A stretch of 64,000 nucleotides of DNA from CAYYKK01 sp964467935. GTDB lineage: Bacteria > Myxococcota_A > Polyangia > Polyangiales > Polyangiaceae. The stretch is taken from the NCBI GenBank assembly GCA_964467935.1, contig CAYYKK010000005.1:1-64000 (forward strand). Reading direction: 5' to 3'. This document shows, in pieces, positions 33,155-40,648 of this stretch. The notes below the pieces were generated by a model that did no database searches, had not been told where the DNA came from, and worked only from the letters and a program-made list of their open reading frames with translations. The position numbers and the translations under genes were made by a program. Positions within the stretch are counted from its first letter, which is position 1; each line of letters opens with the position of its first letter.

Positions 33155-34303
33155 ATGCGAACCGAAGCGGACGTCGTCGTCGTCGGGGCTGGGATCATGG
33201 GCCTCGCGACCGCCTATCACCTGGCGCACGACCACGGGCTCACGAAGGTCACGGTGGTCGACAAGGGCTACCTCTGCAGCGGCGCGAGCGGTCGCAACGG
33301 CGGCGGCGTGCGCGCGCAGTTCTCCACCGAGGAGAACGTGCGGCTCATGCAGGAGAGCCTCCGTCTCTGCAAGGAGTTCGCGAGCGAGATGGGCATCAAC
33401 GTCTGGTTCCGTCAGGGGGGCTATTTGTTCCTCGTTCGGAGCGAGGCGGGCCGGGAGAACCTGGAGAAGAGCGTCGCGGTGCAGAACGGCTGCGGCTACC
33501 CGACGCGCATGCTCACGCCGCGTGAGGCGCGCGAGATCGTGCCGGAGCTTTCGGTCGACGGGGTGGTCGCGGCGAGCTTCAACCCGGACGACGCGGTGGT
33601 CTTTCCGTGGCCGTTCGTGTGGGGCTACGCGAACAAGGCCCGCGAGCTGGGCGTCGACATCCAACCCTTCTGCGAGGTCCTCGGGTTCGAGACGACGAAC
33701 AAGCGCATCGACGCGGTCGTCACGTCGAAGGGGAAGATCCGCACGAGCCGCGTCATCAACGCCGCGGGCGCGTGGAGCCCGCAGATCGCCCGCATGCTCG
33801 GCGTCGAGCTCCCCAATCGGCCTCACCGTCACGAGATTTGCTCGAGCGAGCCGCTCAAGCCCTGGCTGGGCCCGCTCGTGGCCGATCTCTCCAATGGCCT
33901 CTATTTCTCCCAATCGACGCGCGGCGAGATCGTCGGCGGGATTGGCAATCACGACGTCCCGGACGGCCTCGACATGCGCTCTTCGCACAAGTTCCTCTCG
34001 CTCTACGCGAGCGCCGTCGTGAAAGCGTGCCCGATCCTCGGCGCCGTGAAGATCCTGCGGCAGTGGGCGGGCTGCTACGATCTCACGCCGGACGCGAACC
34101 CGATCGTCGGACAGGTCGACGAGGTCGACGAGTTCTTCCAAGTCTCGGGCTTCATGGGGCACGGCTTCATGATGGCGCCGGTGATGGGCAAGCTGCTCGC
34201 CGAGCACGTGGCCCGAGGGACCGACCTGCCGCTCTTCTCGCGGTGGAGCCTGCGTCGCTTCAAAGAGGGGCGACTCCTCCACGAGTCGATGATCATCGGC
34301 TGA
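33155..34303 (+). CDS. FAD-dependent oxidoreductase, sarcosine-oxidase beta-like
   Basis: The 382-residue flavoprotein starts with a Rossmann dinucleotide fold (VVVGAGIMGLATAYHLA at 8-24), then SGASGRNGGGVRAQF, and ends with GFMGHGFMMAPVMGKLLAEH, the DAO-family signature of sarcosine oxidase beta subunits and L-proline dehydrogenases. It probably oxidises an amino acid or N-methyl amine. The alpha, gamma and delta subunits of a heterotetrameric sarcosine oxidase are not adjacent, so a single-subunit or PDH-type enzyme is more likely. It follows CysQ with 9 bp between, in the same transcript. Confidence 0.88.
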   Translation: MRTEADVVVVGAGIMGLATAYHLAHDHGLTKVTVVDKGYLCSGASGRNGGGVRAQFSTEENVRLMQESLRLCKEFASEMGINVWFRQGGYLFLVRSEAGRENLEKSVAVQNGCGYPTRMLTPREAREIVPELSVDGVVAASFNPDDAVVFPWPFVWGYANKARELGVDIQPFCEVLGFETTNKRIDAVVTSKGKIRTSRVINAAGAWSPQIARMLGVELPNRPHRHEICSSEPLKPWLGPLVADLSNGLYFSQSTRGEIVGGIGNHDVPDGLDMRSSHKFLSLYASAVVKACPILGAVKILRQWAGCYDLTPDANPIVGQVDEVDEFFQVSGFMGHGFMMAPVMGKLLAEHVARGTDLPLFSRWSLRRFKEGRLLHESMIIG

Positions 34304-34326
34304 CCGACGCGCGTCGCCTGTCGCGT

Positions 34327-34346
34327 TTCCCATTTTCCGATGGGAA
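34327..34346 (+). terminator. Short hairpin after the FAD oxidoreductase
   Basis: TTCCCAT (34327-34333) and ATGGGAA (34340-34346) form a 7-bp stem with a 6-nt loop, 23 nt past the stop at 34303 and within a locally AT-richer stretch. It could terminate the reductase-phosphatase-oxidoreductase transcript or be an operator for the next gene. No T-tract follows. Confidence 0.3.
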
Positions 34347-34446
34347 TGACACTTTCGATGATGGATGCGGGGCGCTCCCGCCACAGAGAGGGATGCGGGG
34401 CGAACCCGTTCGTGGTTTTCACGGACGGTCCCGGACGAGGTCTTCG

Positions 34447-36300
34447 ATGGCGAGCTCCTTGCGTACGTGGTTGGCTCCCCTCGGTCGCGGCCGCACCGGG
34501 GCGATCGCATCGACGAATGGGCCGCGCCGCGCGCGCGCCGCTCGTCGCTCCGTCTACGCGGCGTCGATCGCAGCGTCGATCGCGGCGTCGGTCGCGGCGG
34601 CTTGCAGCCTCGGTTGCTCGAACGCGGTGGTGGTCGGCGGCGCGACGGGCTCGGGGGGCAGCGCGGGCGTGGGCGGAGTCGGCGCCGGCGGCTCCACGAC
34701 GGCCCCGATCGGTCACCCGACCGTCGACAAGGTCGACCTCCTGCTCGCGATCGACAACTCGTCCTCGATGGCGGACAAACAGCAGATCTTGGCGGCGGCG
34801 ATCCCCGATCTCGTCGCGCGCCTCACCAACCCCGTCTGCCTCGACGCCACGGGGCTCGTCGTGATGGCGCCGGCGTCGCCGCTCGATCCCTGCCCTCCCG
34901 GATCGAACCGGCAATTCCGCCCTATCGTGGACATGAACATCGGCATCATCGACTCGAGCCTCGGCTCCGACGGCGCGGACCAATGCGCCGAGAGCGACAC
35001 GACGCGCAACAACGACGATCATGGTCATTTGATCACCCGGAGCGCCGGAGCGCCCCACCTGACGAATGGCTATCTCGCCTGGGATCCGGCGAACCAGCGC
35101 GGAGGCATCACCGACCCGAACGAGCTCACCACGGAGCTCACCCAGCTGGTGATCGGGACGGGGCAAAAGGGCTGTGGCTACGAGCAACAGCTCGAGAGCG
35201 TCCTGCGCTTCCTCGTCGATCCCACCCCGTACGCGACGCTCGACAAAGGCTCGGGAGGCATCCCGCCGGTCAAGCCGTCGGGGGTCGACCAGACGCTCCT
35301 CCAAGAGCGCGCCCAATTCCTGCGCCCCGACTCGCTCGTCGCCGTCGTCATGTTGAGTGACGAGAACGATTGCTCGATCAACCTCTCCGGCCCCCAGGAC
35401 TACGCGGTATTGAACGTCGCGCCCTTCTTCCGCGGCGCGAGCGTCTGCGCCACGAGCCCCAACGACCCGTGCTGCTACAGCTGCGGCCTCGCACCGCCGT
35501 CCGGCTGTTCGGCCGATCCCGTCTGCGCCACGCCGAAGCTCTCGGCCACGGAGGACTCGGTGAATCTCCGGTGCTTCCACCAGAAGCAGCGCTACGGCGT
35601 CGACCTGCTCTATCCCGTCGCTCGTTACAAGTCGCTCTGGTCGCCGATGATCGATCCGACGCGCGCCGACTTGGACGCGACGTCGAGCGCTTCGCCCGTC
35701 GCGAATCCGCTCTACACGGACCTGACCGGCATGGGCGTCGCGCCTCGGGATCCGGGGCTCGTCTTCATGGTGGGCATCCTCGGCGTGCCGCCCGCCGCGG
35801 TTTTGCGCGATCCGGCGCACCCGGCCCAAGGCCTCTCGTCCTACGACGAGCTCGCGGCGAACGGGTTCTTCCCGACGTACGTCGGGAGCCCCGACGGCCA
35901 CGTCGAGCCGAGCGCTCCCATCATGAAGGAGGACTTCCGAAAGCGCGGCGTCGACGCGAGCCAGGCCAATGGTGGCGACCGCTCGATCGACACGACCGCG
36001 CCGAACGATCTGCAATACGCTTGCATCTTCGATCTGCCGGTCGCCGCCCCCGAGGGCAACGACTGCAAGCCGGGGGTCGAAGGCGACAACCCGGTGTGCA
36101 GCTCGGGGGGCGAGCCCCAGGTGAAGGGCAAGGCGTACCCGGGCCTGCGCGAGCTCTCGGTGCTGCAAGCGGGCGCTGGCCAGGGCATCGCCGCGTCGAT
36201 CTGTCCGACGAACGTGACGAACCCGGCGCAGCCCGACTACGGCTACCGGCCGGTCGTCTCGGCGTTGATCGAGCGGATCGCGCCTCGCCTCGCGAAGTAA
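34447..36300 (+). CDS. VWA-like lipoprotein with calcium-type DxSxS motif
   Basis: The ATG at 34447 (MASSLRTWL) was chosen over one at 34393 because a GAGG sits just upstream and the extra residues are shadow-like. The 617-residue product has a long Arg-rich n-region, a hydrophobic core with candidate lipobox Cys residues (SVAAAC or SLGC) and a Gly-rich GGSAGVGG linker. A VWA-like domain follows, with DNSSSM near 105-110 and LSDENDCS later. Several Cys pairs (NDPCCYSCG) suggest disulfides. This type of large secreted protein is widespread in myxobacteria; its partner is unknown. A strong hairpin ends the gene. Confidence 0.82.
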   Translation: MASSLRTWLAPLGRGRTGAIASTNGPRRARAARRSVYAASIAASIAASVAAACSLGCSNAVVVGGATGSGGSAGVGGVGAGGSTTAPIGHPTVDKVDLLLAIDNSSSMADKQQILAAAIPDLVARLTNPVCLDATGLVVMAPASPLDPCPPGSNRQFRPIVDMNIGIIDSSLGSDGADQCAESDTTRNNDDHGHLITRSAGAPHLTNGYLAWDPANQRGGITDPNELTTELTQLVIGTGQKGCGYEQQLESVLRFLVDPTPYATLDKGSGGIPPVKPSGVDQTLLQERAQFLRPDSLVAVVMLSDENDCSINLSGPQDYAVLNVAPFFRGASVCATSPNDPCCYSCGLAPPSGCSADPVCATPKLSATEDSVNLRCFHQKQRYGVDLLYPVARYKSLWSPMIDPTRADLDATSSASPVANPLYTDLTGMGVAPRDPGLVFMVGILGVPPAAVLRDPAHPAQGLSSYDELAANGFFPTYVGSPDGHVEPSAPIMKEDFRKRGVDASQANGGDRSIDTTAPNDLQYACIFDLPVAAPEGNDCKPGVEGDNPVCSSGGEPQVKGKAYPGLRELSVLQAGAGQGIAASICPTNVTNPAQPDYGYRPVVSALIERIAPRLAK

Positions 36301-36305
36301 GAACC

Positions 36306-36329
36306 CGGCGCGCTCGCGGCGGCGCGCCG
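36306..36329 (+). terminator. GC-rich hairpin after the VWA-like lipoprotein
   Basis: CGGCGCGC (36306-36313) and GCGCGCCG (36322-36329) form a perfect 8-bp stem with an 8-nt loop, starting 5 nt after the stop codon and ending 15 nt before the next start (GTG 36345). No U-tract follows. It is a likely terminator, or a hairpin limiting read-through into the FHA activator. Confidence 0.45.
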
Positions 36330-36344
36330 TGGTACTTTGGGCGC

Positions 36345-37676
36345 GTGGCGTCCGAGCCGACCGTGCGATCGCAGCCCTCGTGGGCCCTGCCCGTCCGCTC
36401 GATCCGCGTGGACGTGACGGAGGGCCCCGAGGCGGGGAAGGCCGTCACCGCCGAGCGCGAGACCTTCACGATCGGCACCGCCGAGGGCAACGATCTGATG
36501 CTCGCGGACCCGACCGTCTCGCGCTACCACGCGGACGTCTCGCGCCACGCGTCCGGCGGCGTCGCGATCGTGGATCACGGCTCGACCAACGGGACGTTCG
36601 TCGGCGCCGTCCGGATCGAGCGCGGGGTCCTCCCCGCGGGATCGTACGTGCGCATGGGGAGCAGCACGCTCCGCATCTCGGACGGCGAGGACGTGGCGCT
36701 CGAGCTCTCCACCGAGGAGAAGCTCGGCGGCCTGCGCGGGCGCACGCCGATCATGCGGCGACTGATGGCCCAGATCGAGAAGCTCGCGCCGACCACGGCG
36801 GCGGTCCTCCTCATCGGCGAGTCGGGCACGGGCAAAGAGGTCATCGCGCGGGCGCTGCACGATCTCGGGCCGCGGGCGGGCCAGCCGTTCGTGACGGTCG
36901 ATTGCGGCTCGCTCTCGCCGAACCTCGTCGCGAGTGAGCTCTTCGGACACGAGCGCGGCGCCTTCACGGGCGCGGACAGGACGCACATCGGCGCGTTCGA
37001 GAGCGCGCGCGGCGGCACCGTGTTCCTCGACGAGCTCGGAGAGCTGCCGGTCCACATCCAGCCGACGCTGCTCGGCGTGCTCGAGCGGAGGCGCTTTCGC
37101 AGGCTCGGCGGCCGCACGGACATCCCGGTCGACGTGCGCGTGATCTCCGCGACGCACCGCGATCTGCGCGCCGAGGTGAACGCGGGCACGTTTCGGCTCG
37201 ATCTCTACTATCGCGTGGCGGTGGCGACGCTGAAGGTGCCGGCGCTCCGCGAGCGCGCGGACGACATCCCGCTCTTGGTGGAGCACTTCGCGCGCGAGAG
37301 CGGGCACGACGGTCCGCTCGAGGCGCTCTTCAAGCCGGGCGCGCTCGACGCGCTGTCGGCGCACCATTGGCCGGGCAACGTGCGGGAGCTGCGCAACCTC
37401 GTGGAGGCGACCATCGCGACGGGGGAGGCGCCGGCGATCGATCGGGACATCAGCCGCGCCGTGACGACGCGCGCGGGCTTCGACGACCTGTTCGTCCCGC
37501 TCTTGTCGCTCGGCTACAAAGAGGCCAGGGCGACGCTGCTGGAAGCATTCGAGACGCGGTATTTCGAGGGACTGCTCGCTCGCGCGGAGGGCAACGTCTC
37601 ACGCGCGGCACGCGAGGCTCGCATCGATCGCTCGCATCTCATCGACCTGTTGAAACGGCACGGCATCAAGACCTGA
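36345..37676 (+). CDS. FHA-domain sigma-54-dependent activator
   Basis: The GTG at 36345 gives a 443-residue protein. An N-terminal FHA domain at about 22-110 (RYHADV with an Arg/Ser/His set and DHGSTNGTF) binds phosphothreonine. An AAA+ sigma-54 activator domain carries Walker A GESGTGKE (158-165), GAFTGA (205-210) for sigma-54 contact and Walker B LDELGE (228-233). A Fis-type helix-turn-helix lies at about 405-443. There is no receiver domain, so the input is likely a phospho-Thr protein or the activator itself, phosphorylated by a Ser/Thr kinase. Complete and typical of myxobacterial FHA activators. Confidence 0.94.
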   Translation: MASEPTVRSQPSWALPVRSIRVDVTEGPEAGKAVTAERETFTIGTAEGNDLMLADPTVSRYHADVSRHASGGVAIVDHGSTNGTFVGAVRIERGVLPAGSYVRMGSSTLRISDGEDVALELSTEEKLGGLRGRTPIMRRLMAQIEKLAPTTAAVLLIGESGTGKEVIARALHDLGPRAGQPFVTVDCGSLSPNLVASELFGHERGAFTGADRTHIGAFESARGGTVFLDELGELPVHIQPTLLGVLERRRFRRLGGRTDIPVDVRVISATHRDLRAEVNAGTFRLDLYYRVAVATLKVPALRERADDIPLLVEHFARESGHDGPLEALFKPGALDALSAHHWPGNVRELRNLVEATIATGEAPAIDRDISRAVTTRAGFDDLFVPLLSLGYKEARATLLEAFETRYFEGLLARAEGNVSRAAREARIDRSHLIDLLKRHGIKT

Positions 37677-37711
37677 GCGCGGACCTCGCGAGCGGCCCGG
37701 CGCTCGGTCGA

Positions 37712-38014
37712 TCACTGCATCGAGAGCGTGTGGACGTCGCCGAGGAGGAGCTTGCCCTTCTTCGAGGCGGCCTCCGGGTGCGTGGTCGGGATGGTGATCG
37801 GGCCGGACACGGCGTGCGACGCCTCGGGCGCGCTGTAGACGACCTCGTACTCACCGGGGAGGAGGCGTGCGTCGAGCCGCGGCGCCGCGGCCACGGACTC
37901 GGTCGCTGCGAGCTTTTCGGTGGGCGTAGCCGCCGTGCGAACGACCGACGAGCTGCAGCCCGTGCCGACCACCACCAGCGAGAGAGCGAGACCGGCGAGC
38001 ATCGAGATCTTCAT
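37712..38014 (-). CDS. Small lipoprotein
   Basis: The 100-residue product has a clear lipoprotein signal (MKISMLAGLALSL core, lipobox GTGC near residue 20) and a mature part with a beta-type segment (RLLPGEYEVVYSAPEASHA) and a Lys-rich PEAASKKGK patch. It has no cysteine beyond the lipobox and no catalytic motif. Convergent with the FHA activator; the 261 bp upstream hold the divergent start of the GAF gene. Function unknown. Confidence 0.75.
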   Translation of the reverse strand: MKISMLAGLALSLVVVGTGCSSSVVRTAATPTEKLAATESVAAAPRLDARLLPGEYEVVYSAPEASHAVSGPITIPTTHPEAASKKGKLLLGDVHTLSMQ

Positions 38015-38166
38015 GGTTCATGTCTCCGTTCGTCGACGCGCTCCGTTGCGCGCCACGACGACCCACATTGCACCTCGAGTGCCAACGTCCCACACGAGAC
38101 CACCCTCGCCGATTCGGCCTGGTTTTCCCCGCTTTTCCAGCGCAATGGGTCCATCCGGATCCAGTC

Positions 38167-38192
38167 TTGTAGGGGGGCGCCTACAAAGGCGC
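38167..38192. promoter_or_regulatory. Two overlapping, mutually exclusive inverted repeats upstream of the GAF gene
   Basis: TTGTAGG (38167-38173) pairs with CCTACAA (38180-38186). GCGCC at 38178-38182 can instead pair with GGCGC at 38188-38192. They lie about 85 nt before the ATG at 38276 in the divergent intergenic region, so an operator or small RNA-structure switch is possible. This is a weak call. Confidence 0.2.
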
Positions 38193-38275
38193 GGGTGGCG
38201 GGCGGGGATCTCGGCGTGGCGGCCGCCAGCCCCGTTAGTTGTCCGTGGAGCGCGCGGGCCGGAACAATTCGCGGC

Positions 38276-38989
38276 ATGCACCTCCGCACGTGGACGCCCC
38301 CCGGCGATCGCCCGAAGCCCCCTCCCCTCTGGCTGGTCTCGAACGGCTTTCGGACCGAAGGCCCGCTGTCGACGACGTCGCTCGTCCGCTCGGCGCAGCG
38401 CGGGTTGTCGCGACAGAGTTGGGTGCGGCACGACAAGACGCCGGCGTGGAGGCCCCTCACCGAGCTGAGAGAGGTCCGCGTCGCGGACGAGTCGGCGTTC
38501 GAGCGCGCGCGGAGGCTCGAGCGCATGCGGCCGCTGCTCGCGGTGGAGGCGCTGCTGCGGCTCTCGGAGGGCTCGCACGAGCCGCTCGCGCTCGGCCTTT
38601 CGGTGGCGGCGGGGCGCCTCGGCGCGGACTTCGGCTTCGTGCACGCCTTCGAGACGGATCGCGAGACCCCGGTCACGAGGCACGCGCTCGGCCGAGGCGC
38701 GAGCGGACGCATCGGCGCGCCGCTCCTACCGAACGACCTCATGCTCGCCGTGGCGCGAACGGGGCGCATCGCCCTCGGGGACGTGCGGACGCACCACGCG
38801 TTCCGCGTCGCGGCTTCGCGGCTCGGGGGCCGGAGCGGGGAGGTCTTGGGCGTCGCGATGGTGCCCATCTTCGCCGGCGGGCGCGCCGTCGCGATGCTCG
38901 AGCTCGGACGGATCGATCACGCGTTCCGTGCCGCCGACGGAAGCGCCCTCGGCGCCATCGTCGATCGGATCGCCGCGCGCCTCGACTGA
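38276..38989 (+). CDS. GYF2-like and GAF domain protein
   Basis: The 237-residue product starts at the ATG at 38276. Residues about 15-65 resemble a GYF2/DUF4339 domain (VSNGFRTEGPLST and a Trp-Arg-Pro-Leu end), which binds Pro-rich peptides. Residues about 75-235 form a GAF-type domain with a helix-rich core (LLAVEALLRLSEGS) and the strand VLGVAMVPIFAGGRAVAMLE. No enzyme or DNA-binding domain is attached. It may be a small sensory adaptor. It is convergent with the PHA depolymerase gene. Confidence 0.75.
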   Translation: MHLRTWTPPGDRPKPPPLWLVSNGFRTEGPLSTTSLVRSAQRGLSRQSWVRHDKTPAWRPLTELREVRVADESAFERARRLERMRPLLAVEALLRLSEGSHEPLALGLSVAAGRLGADFGFVHAFETDRETPVTRHALGRGASGRIGAPLLPNDLMLAVARTGRIALGDVRTHHAFRVAASRLGGRSGEVLGVAMVPIFAGGRAVAMLELGRIDHAFRAADGSALGAIVDRIAARLD

Positions 38990-39006
38990 CCCGGAGACGC
39001 TCCGGG
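38990..39006. terminator. Hairpin between convergent genes
   Basis: CCCGGAG (38990-38996) and CTCCGGG (39000-39006) form a 7-bp stem with a 3-nt loop, directly after the stop of the GAF gene (38989) and 20 nt from the convergent PHA depolymerase stop (39027). It could act on both strands. No T-tract. Confidence 0.4.
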
Positions 39007-39026
39007 GGAGGGCGGCGCGCCCGTCG

Positions 39027-40442
39027 TCAGCGCCGGCGAGCCTTGCGTCGCTCCTCGCGCGGCGCCGGCGCCGCTTGCGCCAGCGCAGGCGCGCCTTGCG
39101 CCGCAGCGGTCTCGCCCTGCGCCGCAGCGCTCTCCTCCCGCGCCAAAGCGGCCTCGGCCGCGGCCTCGCCGTGCGCCGCAGCGCTCTCGTCGGAGGCCGC
39201 CGCAGCGGCGACGGGTGCGTTCGCCGCAGCCGAGCGGAGGAAGGCGTGGACCTTCGGATAGATCGTCTCGCGCCAGCGGCGTCCGCTGAAGATGCCGTAG
39301 TGGCCGCACGCGGGCGCGGTGAAGCGCTCCTTTCGATCGGGGTCGATGCCCGAACAGAGCTCGTGCGCGACGTGCGTCTGACCGCTCCCCGAGATGTCGT
39401 CGAGCTCGCCCTCGATCGTGAGCAGCGCGACGCCCGCGATGCGCTCGGGGGCGACCCGCGCGCCGCCGACGTGCCACACGCCCCGCGGCAGCGCGTGCTC
39501 TTGGAAGACCGTCTTGATCGTGTCGAGGTAGTACTCGGCGGTCATGTCGAGCACGGCGTTGTACTCGTCGTAGAACTTCCGATGCGCTTCGGCGGTCTCG
39601 CCGTCGCCCTTGACGAGGTCGAGGTAGAAGTCCCAGTGCGCGGTGAGGTGCTTGGTCGGGTTCATCGCCACGAAGCCGCCGAGCTGGAGGAACCCCGGGT
39701 ACACCCGGCGCTCGTGGCCCGGATACTTGCGCGGCACCGTGCAGATCACCGTGCGCTCGAACCACTCGTACGGCTTCTCGGTCGCGAGATCGTTCACCGC
39801 CGTGGGGCTCTTGCGCGTGTCGACCGGCCCCCCCATCAGGGTCATGCTGCGCGGCAACATCGGGTCGCCCGCCGCCGCCATGAGCGAGACGGCGCCGAGC
39901 ACCGGCACCGTCGGCTGACACACGGCGATCACGTGCAGGTCGGGGCCGAGGAGCCGCATGAAGCGCATCACGTAGGCGACGTAGTCGTCGAGCTGGAACG
40001 CGCCCTTCGACACCGGGACCATGCGGGCGTCGATCCAGTCGGTGACGTAGACGTCGTGAGCGCCGAGGAGCGTGCGGACCGTGTCGCGGAGGAGCGTCGC
40101 GTGGTGTCCGGAGAGCGGAGCGACGAGCAGGACCTTCGGATCGGGGGCGCGATCGGGCGGCAACGCCCGCTCGAAACGCACGAGGCGGCAGAAGGCCTCC
40201 TCGGCGACGACCCGCTCGGTGACGCGGGCGACGACGCCGTCGACCTCCACGGTGTCGATGCCGAACGCCGGCTTCTCGTACTCTTTGCCCAGGCGGTAAA
40301 GTAGCTCGTAGCCCGCCGAGATCCGCTCTGCGAACGGCAGGAGCGAGAGCGGCGCTTCGCCGAACGCGCGCGCGCCGAAGTCGGCGAAGGCGGCCATGGG
40401 GGTGAGGAAGGATCGCTGGAGCTCGTGCAGCTGGTAGAGCAT
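39027..40442 (-). CDS. phaZ: Intracellular polyhydroxyalkanoate depolymerase with Ala-rich tail
   Basis: This enzyme hydrolyses stored polyhydroxybutyrate granules. The 471-residue protein starts MLYQLHELQRSFL, the hallmark of the PhaZa-type intracellular depolymerases. It has Cys175 in AVCQPTVPVLG as nucleophile, Asp348 in ELDDISG and His381 in CGHYGIFSG, matching the Cys/Asp/His triad described for Cupriavidus necator PhaZa1. Unlike the family norm, it ends with about 70 residues rich in Ala/Glu/Gln with imperfect repeats of AAAQGE type and a basic end (REERRKARRR). The tail may bind the granule surface. It is monocistronic. Confidence 0.9.
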   Translation of the reverse strand: MLYQLHELQRSFLTPMAAFADFGARAFGEAPLSLLPFAERISAGYELLYRLGKEYEKPAFGIDTVEVDGVVARVTERVVAEEAFCRLVRFERALPPDRAPDPKVLLVAPLSGHHATLLRDTVRTLLGAHDVYVTDWIDARMVPVSKGAFQLDDYVAYVMRFMRLLGPDLHVIAVCQPTVPVLGAVSLMAAAGDPMLPRSMTLMGGPVDTRKSPTAVNDLATEKPYEWFERTVICTVPRKYPGHERRVYPGFLQLGGFVAMNPTKHLTAHWDFYLDLVKGDGETAEAHRKFYDEYNAVLDMTAEYYLDTIKTVFQEHALPRGVWHVGGARVAPERIAGVALLTIEGELDDISGSGQTHVAHELCSGIDPDRKERFTAPACGHYGIFSGRRWRETIYPKVHAFLRSAAANAPVAAAAASDESAAAHGEAAAEAALAREESAAAQGETAAAQGAPALAQAAPAPREERRKARRR

Positions 40443-40648
40443 GGGTTCCTTGGGGCTCCACCATATGCTGCATCGCAGCAACGCGCCACCATAAAACAGA
40501 AAATTGCCGCCGTTTCGGCTCGCACGACGACATTGCGTCGCAACATCCACGCGCTCCTCGGAAGCGGCGCGCGTTCCTCGGGCGTTGACGAGCACCCCCC
40601 CGATCTGGCCTAGGATCCGGGCGTGCGACCTTCGCGACGGGAGCGAGC

